From: Paraburkholderia nodosa DSM 21604
Lineage (GTDB): Bacteria; Pseudomonadota; Gammaproteobacteria; Burkholderiales; Burkholderiaceae
Assembly (NCBI RefSeq): GCF_000519185.1
Contig: NZ_JAFA01000003.1
Span: 68,583 to 132,582 of the forward strand
Length of the DNA stretch: 64,000 nt
Reading direction: 5' to 3'
Shown here: positions 44,898-53,201 of the stretch, in pieces
How positions within the stretch are numbered: position 1 is the first letter of the stretch
How the letters are laid out: each line of letters starts with the position of its first letter
Notes under the pieces: generated by a model
What the model was told of the DNA's origin: nothing
The model's database searches: none
What the model saw: the letters and a program-made list of their open reading frames with translations, nothing else
Translations under genes and position numbers: made by a program

Positions 44898-46298
44898 GTG
44901 TCATCCGTCACGCACCAACCCGCGCCCCAACCCTCGCCGCGCCCTCGCGCCAACGCCGATCGTCCGCCGCCACGCAGCCCGCTCGTCACGCTGGCGATCG
45001 TGACCGTGCTCACCGGCATCGGCGCGGGCCTCTCCGGCATGCTGCTCGCGCTGCTGCTGCACGCGATCCAGCACGTCGCCTATGGCTACGGCGCGGGGCA
45101 CATCATCGGCGAGGAGAGTTTTCTGCAAGGCGTGACGGATACCGCGCCCTGGCGGCGCGTGGCGGTGCTCGTGGCGTGCGGGCTGATCGGCGGCGGCGGA
45201 TGGTGGGCGCTCTATCGCTACGCGCGCCCGCTCGTGAGCATCAGCGCGGCGATCAAGCCGGGCGGCAAGCGCATGCCCATTTTCGCGACCACCGTGCACG
45301 CGCTGCTGCAGATCGTGACCGTCGCGATGGGTTCGCCGCTCGGGCGCGAAGTCGCGCCGCGCGAGATCGGCGCCGCGTTCGCGAGCTGGCTCGCGAAGCG
45401 CACGGGCCTCACCGCCGCGGAGCGCCGCGTCATGATCGCGTGCGGCGCGGGCGCGGGGCTCGCGGCCGTGTACAACGTGCCGCTCGGCGGCGCGATGTTC
45501 GTGCTCGAAGTGCTGCTCGGCACGTTCGGCTGGTCCGTGGCGGTGCCGGCGATCAGCACCTCGGCCATCGCGGCCGTAATTGCATGGATCGGTCTCGGCG
45601 ACGCGCAGCAATACCACGTGCCCGCCTATGGCATCAACGCGCAGCTCGTGGTGTGGTCGGTGCTCTGCGGGCCGCTGTTCGGCGCGGCCGCGCACGCTTT
45701 CTCACGCGTGACGAGCCGCGCGCGCGACGCCTCGCCCAAAGACTGGCGGCTGCCGCTCTATACGTTGGTGAATTTCGCGGGCATTGGCCTGCTGGCCATC
45801 TGGTTTCCGCAGTTGCTCGGCAACGGCAAGGGGCCGGCCGGCCTGAGCTTCGACGACAATCTCGGCATCGGCCTCGCGGCCACGCTGCTCGTGCTGCGTG
45901 TGTTCATCACGACGACCACGTTGCGCGCGGGCGCCAAGGGCGGCCTGCTCACGCCTGGGCTCGCGAACGGCGCGCTGCTCGCCATCGTGATCGCGGGGCT
46001 TGTGAACCATGTGTGGCCCGGTCTTTCGCCGGGTGCATTTGCGATCGTCGGTGCGGGCGCGTTTCTCGCGTCCTCGATGCAGATGCCCATCACCGCGACC
46101 GTGCTGATTCTCGAATTCACTCACGCGAATCACGATCTTGCGATTCCGCTGCTGCTCGCCGTGGGAGGTTCGGTCGCCACGCTGCGGCTGCTGACGCGTG
46201 CGCGGAGTCCATCTCAGGGCGCGCCAGCACTCAGCGCCGAACGTGCACTACGGCTCGCCGCACTGCGCGAGCCGTCAGCGCGCGAATCCTCCGACTGA
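44898..46298 (+). CDS. ClC-family chloride channel/transporter
   Basis: A membrane protein of about 466 residues with the ClC core. GREVAPREIGAAF holds the gating glutamate equivalent (usual GREGP), and AGLAAVYNVPLGGAMFVLEV matches the following ClC helix; MQMPITATVLILEF is near the C-terminus. The canonical GSGIPE selectivity motif is not found in its usual place, so anion specificity is uncertain. No C-terminal CBS domains. GTG 44898 is chosen because a TACAAT -10-like hexamer covers the upstream ATG at 44850. Its stop is 4 bp from the convergent operon's last gene. Confidence 0.82.
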   Translation: MSSVTHQPAPQPSPRPRANADRPPPRSPLVTLAIVTVLTGIGAGLSGMLLALLLHAIQHVAYGYGAGHIIGEESFLQGVTDTAPWRRVAVLVACGLIGGGGWWALYRYARPLVSISAAIKPGGKRMPIFATTVHALLQIVTVAMGSPLGREVAPREIGAAFASWLAKRTGLTAAERRVMIACGAGAGLAAVYNVPLGGAMFVLEVLLGTFGWSVAVPAISTSAIAAVIAWIGLGDAQQYHVPAYGINAQLVVWSVLCGPLFGAAAHAFSRVTSRARDASPKDWRLPLYTLVNFAGIGLLAIWFPQLLGNGKGPAGLSFDDNLGIGLAATLLVLRVFITTTTLRAGAKGGLLTPGLANGALLAIVIAGLVNHVWPGLSPGAFAIVGAGAFLASSMQMPITATVLILEFTHANHDLAIPLLLAVGGSVATLRLLTRARSPSQGAPALSAERALRLAALREPSARESSD

Positions 46299-46302
46299 AC
46301 CG

Positions 46303-47451
46303 CTATGCGCCGAGGTCCGCCAGCGGATGCGCCTCGCCGCGCCAAGGCGACGCAAGAAAATGCTGCACGCGTTCGGTCCGTACTTCGACGAGCGTGGCGG
46401 GCGCCCAGCGCGGCTTGCGGTCCTTGTCGACGAGATGCGCGCGCACGCCTTCGCAGAAGTCGCCTTCATCGATCGCACGGCCAACGATGCCAAGCTCCAT
46501 GCGAAAACACTCGGCGAGCGTCATCTGGCGGCCTCGCAACAGCGCTTCGCGCGTGACTTCGAGCATCGTGGGCGAATAGTGCGCGAGCGCTTCGAGTGTG
46601 GCTTCGAGCCACGCTCGTTCGGCTTGCGCGTGTTCGCGTTCGAGGTCGGCGCCCAGCGCTGCGACGATCTGCTCGACACGCAGGCGGCGATCGAAGTGCC
46701 GCACGATGAGCGGCGTGAACGCAGCGAGCGCGCCATCGTCAGCCTCGTGACACGGCGCGACGAATACTTCGCGCAACGAAGCATGCAGATCGCCTGACCA
46801 CTGCGCGGCCAGCAAACGCGCCTCGTAGCCATCGAGCCATTCGCCCGGCACGCAGGCATCCGCAAGGCCGCAATGCAGCGCGTCCGCGCCGCTGAGCATT
46901 GCGCCGGTCAGGCCCACGTAAAGCGCCATTTCCACCGGCATCTTCGCGAGGAAGTGCGTCGCGCCCACATCGGGCAAGAGCCCGATGCGCGTTTCCGGCA
47001 TCGCGATCTTCGTGCGCGAAGTCGCCACGCGCAGCGCCGCCGCCTGGCCGAGACCCATGCCGCCGCCCATCGTCACGCCGTCGAGCAGCGCAACGAGCGG
47101 CTTGGAAAACGTGTGCAGCGCGTAGTCGAGACGATATTCGTCGACGAAGAATTGCTGCCAGCCGTTCGCGCCTTCGCGCGCTTTCTCGCGTGCGAGCCGA
47201 TAAATCGCGCGCACGTCGCCGCCCGCGCAAAAGCCTTTCGGGCCCGCACCTTCCAGCACGAGCGCGACGATGCCGTCGTCCGTGCGCACGCGTTCCAGCA
47301 GCACGGCCAGCTCGCGCACCATGGCGTGCGAAAGCGCATTGAGCGCAGCCGGCCGGTTGAGCGTGACGATCGCCACGCGATTGACCACGCGAAACAGCAC
47401 GTCCTGTTCGGCTTCCGTTACGGCCTGGGTGGAAGCGGGTGATGCATTCAT
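46303..47451 (-). CDS. 3-hydroxyisobutyryl-CoA hydrolase / enoyl-CoA hydratase family
   Basis: A 382-residue crotonase-superfamily protein longer than simple hydratases, matching the HIBYL-CoA hydrolase group: GAGPKGFCAGGDVRAIY, DGVTMGGGMGLGQAAALRVATSRTKIAMPETRIGLLPDVGATHFLAKM, and a C-terminal helical extension. In valine breakdown it releases 3-hydroxyisobutyrate from its CoA ester. Last gene of a four-gene operon with an acyl-CoA dehydrogenase and a hydratase, the preceding valine pathway steps. Confidence 0.9.
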   Translation of the reverse strand: MNASPASTQAVTEAEQDVLFRVVNRVAIVTLNRPAALNALSHAMVRELAVLLERVRTDDGIVALVLEGAGPKGFCAGGDVRAIYRLAREKAREGANGWQQFFVDEYRLDYALHTFSKPLVALLDGVTMGGGMGLGQAAALRVATSRTKIAMPETRIGLLPDVGATHFLAKMPVEMALYVGLTGAMLSGADALHCGLADACVPGEWLDGYEARLLAAQWSGDLHASLREVFVAPCHEADDGALAAFTPLIVRHFDRRLRVEQIVAALGADLEREHAQAERAWLEATLEALAHYSPTMLEVTREALLRGRQMTLAECFRMELGIVGRAIDEGDFCEGVRAHLVDKDRKPRWAPATLVEVRTERVQHFLASPWRGEAHPLADLGA

Positions 47452-47454
47452 TGC

Positions 47455-48240
47455 CTAGTTCTCCGTTTCAATATGCCAGCGCGGTTTGCGTTTTTCCAGA
47501 AACGCGTTGACGCCTTCGCGCTGGTTGGGCGAATCGAACAGATCGACGAAGCGCTCGCGCTCGACGGCGAGCGCGGCGCCGCGCGGCACGCCATTGCGCG
47601 CCTGATGGATCAACGACTTGCTGAAGGTGACCGCTTGCGGGCTCAAGCTCGCAACACGCGCGGCCATGGCGAGCGCGGCCTCGCGCGCGCCTCCGGTTGC
47701 GACGACTTCCTCCACGAGACCGATGCGCAGCGCCGTTTGCGCGTCCACGCGTTCGCCCGTGAGGATGATGCGCTTGGCCCAGCCTTCGCCCACGAGCCAT
47801 GGCAAGGTCTGCGTGCCGCAGCCGGAGGGCAGCAGCCCTACGGCTGGCTCGGGCAGCGCGAGTTGCGCATGCTCCTCGGCAATGCGGATATCGCACGCGA
47901 GCGCACACTCCAGGCCGCCGCCCATCGCATAGCCGTTGATCGCCGCGATGACCACGGGCCGCGCCTTCTGCAGCGCCTCGAATGCCGCGCCGAACGCGCT
48001 CGCCGCCGTGCGTGCGACCTCGCGATCGCCACTGGCGAAGGCATTGAGGTCGGCGCCCGCGCTGAAAAATTTCGGCCCGCTGCCGGTGATGACGACCGCG
48101 CGCACCTGCGGCTCGCGGTCGAACGCTTCGATGACTTGCTGGAGCTGACGCAAACCATCGGTCGTAAAGGCGTTCGCCGGCGGCCGCGACAGCGTGAGCA
48201 GGGCCACCGCGCCCTCATGCGCGTACTCGAATTCGATCAT
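47455..48240 (-). CDS. Enoyl-CoA hydratase
   Basis: A 261-residue crotonase-fold hydratase with both catalytic glutamates (YAMGGGLECALACDIRIA and LALPEPAVGLLPSGCGTQ) and the N-terminal oxyanion region GSGPKFFSAGADLNAF. By context it would hydrate methacrylyl-CoA in valine/isobutyrate catabolism. It begins 19 bp after the acyl-CoA ligase gene and ends 3 bp before the hydrolase start. Confidence 0.92.
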   Translation of the reverse strand: MIEFEYAHEGAVALLTLSRPPANAFTTDGLRQLQQVIEAFDREPQVRAVVITGSGPKFFSAGADLNAFASGDREVARTAASAFGAAFEALQKARPVVIAAINGYAMGGGLECALACDIRIAEEHAQLALPEPAVGLLPSGCGTQTLPWLVGEGWAKRIILTGERVDAQTALRIGLVEEVVATGGAREAALAMAARVASLSPQAVTFSKSLIHQARNGVPRGAALAVERERFVDLFDSPNQREGVNAFLEKRKPRWHIETEN

Positions 48241-48259
48241 TTCGGACTCCGTGTGGATA

Positions 48260-49984
48260 TCAGCGCAGCTCGGGAAAATCCTCTTCCCAATACTCGTCGG
48301 GCTGGCGCGCGGGTTCGGCGCTGCGCTCCATTTCGCGTCGGCGCAGCTCTACGCGGCGGATCTTGCCCGAGATGGTCTTGGGCAAGTCGCTGAACTGCAG
48401 GCGGCGAATGCGCTTGTACGGCGCGAGCTTTTCGCGCGAGAAGCGGAACACCTCGCGCGCGAGTTCGGGGCCCGCCTCAAAGCCCTGACGCACGATGACG
48501 AAGGCCTTCGGCACCGAGAGGCGCAGCTCGTCCGGGCTCGGCACGACCGCCGCCTCGGCGATCGCCTCGTGCTCGATCAGCACGCTTTCCAGCTCGAACG
48601 GGCTCAGACGGTAGTCGGACGACTTGAACACGTCATCGGCGCGGCCCACGTAGACGTAAGAGCCGTCGTCGCGACGCAAGGCGACATCGGACGTGTGGTA
48701 GTAGCCGTTGCGCGTGGCGTATTCGCTCGCCTTCGCATTGTTCGCGTAGCCCGTCATCAGGCCGAGCGGACGGTGTGCCGAATCTCGCCCAATCGGTAGC
48801 GCGATTTCGCCCTCGCTCGCGGGATGATCGTCGGCATCGACGAGTTCCACGCGGTAGCCCGGCAACGGCCGTCCCATCGAACCCGCCACCACGGGCTGGC
48901 CCGGCGAGTTGCCGATCTGGCAGGTCGTTTCGGTCTGGCCGTAACCGTCGCGGATCGTAATGCCCCACGCGTGACGCACGCGCTCGATGATCTCGGGATT
49001 GAGCGGCTCGCCCGCACCCACGATCTCGCGCAGCTTCACCGCATACGTTGCGAGCGGCTCCTGCACGAGCATGCGCCACACCGTGGGCGGCGCGCACAGC
49101 GTGGTCACGCCGCATTGCACGAGTGCGGCGAGCGTGTCTTTCGGCACGAAGCGCGCGTAGTTGTAGACGAACACGCAGGCCTGCGCGTTCCACGGCGCGA
49201 AGAAGCAGCTCCACGCGTGCTTGGCCCAGCCCGGCGAACTGATGTTCCAGTGGACGTCGCCAGGCATGAGGCCGATCCAGTACATCGTCGAGAGGTGGCC
49301 TACGGGGTAGCTCTCGTGCGTGTGTTCGACGAGCTTGGGCTTCGAGGTCGTGCCCGAGGTGAAATAGAGCAGGAGCGGGTCGGCGGCACGCGTCGGGCCG
49401 TCGGGTTCGAACGCGGGGCTCGATTCGTACGCGCGCGAAAGATCGATCCAGCCTTCGCACGCATTGGGCGCCGCGCCTACCGCTATGCGCTTCACGCTTT
49501 GGTCGAGCGCATCGAATTTGCCGAGTTCGGCGGCGTCCACCACGACGTAGCGCGCGCCGCCCGTTTCCACGCGTTCGCGCACGTCGTCGGGCGAGAGCTG
49601 CGTCGTGGCGGGCAGCACGATGGCGCCCAGCTTCATCGCCGCCAGCATCACGTCCCAGAGTTCGACGCGATTGGGCAGCATCAACAGCAAGCGGTCGCCA
49701 CGCGCAACCCCCTGCTCGCGCAGAAAATTCGCCATGCGCGACGAGCGCTCCGACATCTGCGCGAACGAATAGCGCATGCCGCCGTCCGCGAGGTCGTCGA
49801 CGATCCAGAGCGCCGGGTTGTCGTTGCCGCGCGCCATCACGTCGAAGTAGTCGAGCGCCCAGTTGAACGTGTCGAGCTTCGGCCACGCGAATTCATCGTA
49901 CGCGCGTGCGTAGTCGGTACGGTGACGCAGCAGCAGCTCGCGTGCGTCGATGAAGGCCTGCGCGGAAGGGGTGAACCCGGTCAT
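48260..49984 (-). CDS. AMP-dependent acyl-CoA synthetase
   Basis: A 574-residue adenylate-forming ligase of the acetyl/medium-chain acyl-CoA synthetase type. YFTSGTTSKPKLVEHTHES is the P-loop-like motif, GYGQTETTCQIG the substrate-binding region, YVGRADDVFKSSDYRLSPFELES the hinge, and KTISGKIRRVEL carries the catalytic Lys. Inside an operon with acyl-CoA dehydrogenase, hydratase and 3-hydroxyisobutyryl-CoA hydrolase, isobutyrate (or a related branched acid) is a plausible substrate, inferred from neighbours only. Its RBS AGGAGA comes from the palindromic repeat just upstream. Confidence 0.92.
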   Translation of the reverse strand: MTGFTPSAQAFIDARELLLRHRTDYARAYDEFAWPKLDTFNWALDYFDVMARGNDNPALWIVDDLADGGMRYSFAQMSERSSRMANFLREQGVARGDRLLLMLPNRVELWDVMLAAMKLGAIVLPATTQLSPDDVRERVETGGARYVVVDAAELGKFDALDQSVKRIAVGAAPNACEGWIDLSRAYESSPAFEPDGPTRAADPLLLYFTSGTTSKPKLVEHTHESYPVGHLSTMYWIGLMPGDVHWNISSPGWAKHAWSCFFAPWNAQACVFVYNYARFVPKDTLAALVQCGVTTLCAPPTVWRMLVQEPLATYAVKLREIVGAGEPLNPEIIERVRHAWGITIRDGYGQTETTCQIGNSPGQPVVAGSMGRPLPGYRVELVDADDHPASEGEIALPIGRDSAHRPLGLMTGYANNAKASEYATRNGYYHTSDVALRRDDGSYVYVGRADDVFKSSDYRLSPFELESVLIEHEAIAEAAVVPSPDELRLSVPKAFVIVRQGFEAGPELAREVFRFSREKLAPYKRIRRLQFSDLPKTISGKIRRVELRRREMERSAEPARQPDEYWEEDFPELR

Positions 49985-49985
49985 C

Positions 49986-50095
49986 GTCGTCTCCTGTCGA
50001 GCCGGAGTTGGCGCTTTAGCTGTCGCCCGGAGTTAGTGCTTTAGCACTTACTCCGGGCCCATGCAAAGCACTTGCTCCGGTCCCATGCATAGCTA
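49986..50095. repeat. Palindromic extragenic repeat block, second locus
   Basis: Degenerate copies of the element at 39711-39803: a partial copy (50002-50019), a 32-bp near-perfect palindrome (50026-50057, CCCGGAGTTAGTGCT / AGCACTTACTCCGGG) and a further half (CTTGCTCCGG at 50071-50080), with CCCATGCA linkers. It lies between two genes of the valine operon, and its edge GTCTCCTGTCGA holds the downstream gene's RBS. Confidence 0.85.
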
Positions 50096-50143
50096 TGGCG
50101 CATAAGCGCTCGCTTTTTATTGCTTCGTCTTCCTCATTTCTTC

Positions 50144-51277
50144 TCAAAGCTGCCGTGCAATCACCATCCGCTGCACTTCGCTCGTGCCTTCATAAATCTG
50201 CGTGATGCGTGCATCGCGGTAGTGGCGCTCCACCGGATAGTCATTCAGGAAGCCGTAGCCACCATGAATCTGAATCGCGTGGGAGCACACTTCCTCGGCC
50301 ATTTCGGAAGCATAGAGCTTGGCCTGCGAAGCCTCGGAAAGGCACGGCTTGCCAAGCGTGCGCAGCCGCGCCGCGTGATGCACGAGAAGCCGCGCGGCGT
50401 TGATGCGCGTATGCATGTCCGCCAGCATGTTAGCCACGCTCTGATGCTTGATGATGGGCTCGCCGAACTGCACGCGTTCATGGGCATAGGCACGCGCCGC
50501 ATCGAAGGCCGCGCGTGCGATGCCCAGCGCCTGCGCGGCAATGCCAATGCGTCCGCCTTCGAGATTCGCGAGCGCGATCTTCAACCCTTCGCCGCGCTGG
50601 CCGAGCAGATTCGCTTCGGGAATCGCGCAGTCCACCAGCGAGATCGGGCAAGTGTCCGAAGCACGGATGCCCATCTTCTTCTCGTGCGGCCCGACGTTGA
50701 AGCCCGGCGTATCGGTCGGCACGATGAACGCGGAAATGCCGCGCTTGCCAGCGTCGGGATCGGTCACGGCGAACACGATGGCAATATTCGCGCGCGAGCC
50801 GTTGGTCACGAACTGCTTGTTGCCGTTGAGCACCCACTTGCCGTCGCGCAGTTCGGCGCGCGTGCGCAGGTTATTCGCCTCTGAGCCCGCCTGCGGCTCG
50901 GTCAGGCAAAACGCGCCGATCAGCTCGCCGCTCGCGAGCTTGCCGAGCCAGCGGTCCTTTTGCGCGTCGGTGCCGAACTGCAGGATCGGCCCGCAGCCCA
51001 CCGAGTTGTGCACGCTCACGAGCGTCGCGCACGAGGCGCAGCCGGCCGCGATCTCCTCCATGGCGAGCGCGTAGGCCACGTAGTCGGTGTACGAGCCGCC
51101 CTGCTCCTGCGGCACGATCATGCCGAGAAAGCCCAGCTCGCCCAGTTGCTTGACCACCTCGTCCGGCAGCCTGCCGTCGCGGTCCCATTGCGCCGCATTC
51201 GGCGCCAGCTGCCCGCTTGCGAAGTCGCGCGCGGCGTCGCGAATCATGCGCTGGTCGTCGGTGTAGAACTCGTCCAT
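50144..51277 (-). CDS. Acyl-CoA dehydrogenase (isobutyryl-CoA/short branched chain type)
   Basis: A 377-residue FAD acyl-CoA dehydrogenase with [16 protein letters not shown], the FAD-loop [14 protein letters not shown] and C-terminal [20 protein letters not shown] including the catalytic Glu. With the hydratase and 3-hydroxyisobutyryl-CoA hydrolase it would perform the isobutyryl-CoA to methacrylyl-CoA step. First gene of the operon; divergent from the AraC regulator. ATG 51277 gives the usual family N-terminus ([20 protein letters not shown]). Confidence 0.92.
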   Translation of the reverse strand: MDEFYTDDQRMIRDAARDFASGQLAPNAAQWDRDGRLPDEVVKQLGELGFLGMIVPQEQGGSYTDYVAYALAMEEIAAGCASCATLVSVHNSVGCGPILQFGTDAQKDRWLGKLASGELIGAFCLTEPQAGSEANNLRTRAELRDGKWVLNGNKQFVTNGSRANIAIVFAVTDPDAGKRGISAFIVPTDTPGFNVGPHEKKMGIRASDTCPISLVDCAIPEANLLGQRGEGLKIALANLEGGRIGIAAQALGIARAAFDAARAYAHERVQFGEPIIKHQSVANMLADMHTRINAARLLVHHAARLRTLGKPCLSEASQAKLYASEMAEEVCSHAIQIHGGYGFLNDYPVERHYRDARITQIYEGTSEVQRMVIARQL

Positions 51278-51502
51278 GTGTGTCCCCTTCCTGTATCTCT
51301 TGCGCTTGCCTTCCACTGTGGCGCGATGCGGCCCCGGCTGCAAGGCTTGTGAAAAGTGTAGGCACGCGGGCGACCGGATTCGATGCCCGCCACGCTCAAA
51401 GTCGCTGATCGGATTTACCATATCGGCTGTGATAACCCTTTGGGAAGCGGCTCTGTGCAACCGGCGAGAACGCAAACACTGAGCGAAAAAGGCACGATCT
51501 CG

Positions 51503-52513
51503 ATGAGCCTCGTGAACGAGACGCTCGCGCTGGCGCGCGCGGGCGGCCTCGAAACCGCGCCGCTCACCGATGCCGCCGGCATCGCGCCGGCCGTGCTGCT
51601 CGCGCCCGCGGCGCGCGTGAGCGCGGCGCAATACGGCCAGTTGTGGTCGGGCATCGCGCGCGCGCTCGACGACGAATTCTTCGGCCAGGATTCGCACGCG
51701 ATGAAGAGCGGCAGCTTCATCGCCATGACGCACTCGGCGCTCGGCGCCAGCACGGGCCGCCAGGCGCTGCAGCGCGCCGTGCACTTCATGCGGCTCGTGC
51801 TCGACGATCTGTCGGGCGAGATCGACATCGACGCCACGCGCGTGCGCGTCACGCTCTCGCATCGCGCTGGCAAACCCACGCCCACCCTGTTCGCATACGC
51901 CACCTGGTTCATCCTCGTCTACGGGCTCGTGTGCTGGCTCGTGGGGCGGCGCATTCCGCTTCTCGCGGCGCGCTTTCGCTGCCAGCAGCCGGACGCCGCG
52001 CACGACTACCAGCTCATGCTCTGCGACGACATGGCGTTCGATCAGCCGGCCACCTGGTTCGAATTCGCGCCCGGCTTTCTCGAACTGCCCGTGATCCAGA
52101 CTGCCGGCTCGGCGCGGGCGTTTCTGCGCAACGCGCCCGGCAACTTCGTCGTGAAGTACCGTAATCCGGGCTCGTTCGCCGCGCGCGTGCGACGCGCGCT
52201 GCGCGCCCTGCCCGTCACCGCGTGGCCCGATGCCGACGCCATCGCACAGCGCCTGAACGTGGCGCCGGCCACGCTGCGCCGGCGGCTGAGCCAGGAAGGC
52301 CACAGCTGCCAGTCGATCAAGGACGAATTGCGCCGCGACCTCGCGATCGCGGCGCTGCAGGAGCCGGGCCGCTCAGTCGCCGATGTCGCCGCCGCGGTCG
52401 GGTTCGCGGAGCCGAGCGCGTTTCACCGGGCGTTCCGCAAATGGACCGGCCAACGCCCGACCGACTACCGCACGGCAAACGCCCGCAACGACTTTGCGAA
52501 GCATCGCGGGTAA
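51503..52513 (+). CDS. AraC-family transcriptional regulator (OruR/MmsR-like)
   Basis: A 336-residue regulator with an N-terminal arabinose-binding-like domain typical of OruR/ArgR-type AraC proteins (about 10-200) and a C-terminal double HTH (about 235-325: [32 protein letters not shown] and [32 protein letters not shown]). Divergent from the valine/isobutyrate operon, so it most likely activates it. ATG 51503 is used; the longer frame adds 40 residues without domain character. Confidence 0.88.
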   Translation: MSLVNETLALARAGGLETAPLTDAAGIAPAVLLAPAARVSAAQYGQLWSGIARALDDEFFGQDSHAMKSGSFIAMTHSALGASTGRQALQRAVHFMRLVLDDLSGEIDIDATRVRVTLSHRAGKPTPTLFAYATWFILVYGLVCWLVGRRIPLLAARFRCQQPDAAHDYQLMLCDDMAFDQPATWFEFAPGFLELPVIQTAGSARAFLRNAPGNFVVKYRNPGSFAARVRRALRALPVTAWPDADAIAQRLNVAPATLRRRLSQEGHSCQSIKDELRRDLAIAALQEPGRSVADVAAAVGFAEPSAFHRAFRKWTGQRPTDYRTANARNDFAKHRG

Positions 52514-52536
52514 CCCAGGAAGCCCCCGATCCCCCT

Positions 52537-52563
52537 TTGACTTAATGCGATAGCGCCTATACT
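52537..52563 (+). promoter_or_regulatory. Promoter of the DUF4148 gene at 52.6 kb
   Basis: TTGACT (52537-52542) and TATACT (52558-52563) with a 15-bp spacer, slightly short, followed directly by a 16-bp palindrome. Confidence 0.6.
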
Positions 52564-52564
52564 T

Positions 52565-52580
52565 TTAGGGATATCCCTAA
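52565..52580. promoter_or_regulatory. Perfect 16-bp palindrome at the transcription start
   Basis: TTAGGGATATCCCTAA lies just after the -10 and overlaps the expected transcription start, an ideal place for a repressor. The binding protein is unknown. Confidence 0.6.
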
Positions 52581-52596
52581 TATGAAAGGCCTTGCC

Positions 52597-52866
52597 ATGA
52601 ACTCCCTTCCGCGTGTAGCGCTCGGCGTCCTCGCCGCAGCGTGCTGCTTCGCGTCGGCTGCGGCGGTGGCCCAACCGTACGATCCCTCACAACCGCTGAC
52701 TCGAGCCCAGGTCCGGGCGGATCTGATCGAATGGCGGCAGGCGGGCTACGATCCGCTCGACTGGATCGACTACCCGGAAAACGCGCAACGTGCGGGCGCG
52801 ATCGTCGCGCAACGGCGTGCGGCGCGCGCCGGACATGGCGCTCCCGCCGGTCAAATGTCTCAGTAA
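52597..52866 (+). CDS. DUF4148 family exported protein
   Basis: An 89-residue protein: signal peptide ending SAAAVAQ, then PLTRAQVRADLIEWRQAGYDP, LDWIDYPENAQRAGAIVAQRRAA. This is a clear DUF4148 core. ATG 52597 is chosen because AAAGG lies 7 bases upstream; ATG 52582 is too close to the predicted transcription start. Function unknown. Confidence 0.87.
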   Translation: MNSLPRVALGVLAAACCFASAAAVAQPYDPSQPLTRAQVRADLIEWRQAGYDPLDWIDYPENAQRAGAIVAQRRAARAGHGAPAGQMSQ

Positions 52867-53201
52867 CCGCTTGATTGCAGGACGGCCGCAGTAACCCGGC
52901 ACCGGGCGAAGCAACGCCCGGCGCCTGCGGGCGGTCGTGCCCATTGCCTCCCGCCACGGGCGCACTCGCCACGCCCTCTCACGCTTGCTACCGCAACGCG
53001 CGCTGTTGTAACCGTTCCACGCTCACGACGACGGCTTTTCTGCGCTCGACGGACAATTGTTTACAATCGCGCCCGTAGCCGCACGCTGCGGCATGCGCGC
53101 GCGTGCATGGGCACATCAAGGACCAGCCGCGCCGGCTACACGCAAGACACCACACCAACAAGCAGCGAACAACCCGCTCGACTCTCAAGGGCCCGATCTT
53201 C
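52867..53201. other. Intergenic region, 335 bp
   Basis: No gene. ATTGTTTACAAT at 53056-53067 contains a TACAAT -10-like hexamer, likely for the purine permease, leaving a leader of about 125 bases. No purine-riboswitch core was recognised. Confidence 0.4.

Noticed and set aside
52867-53201. Purine riboswitch upstream of the NCS2 permease
   Set aside because: No conserved three-way-junction core could be seen, and such riboswitches are not expected in beta-proteobacteria.
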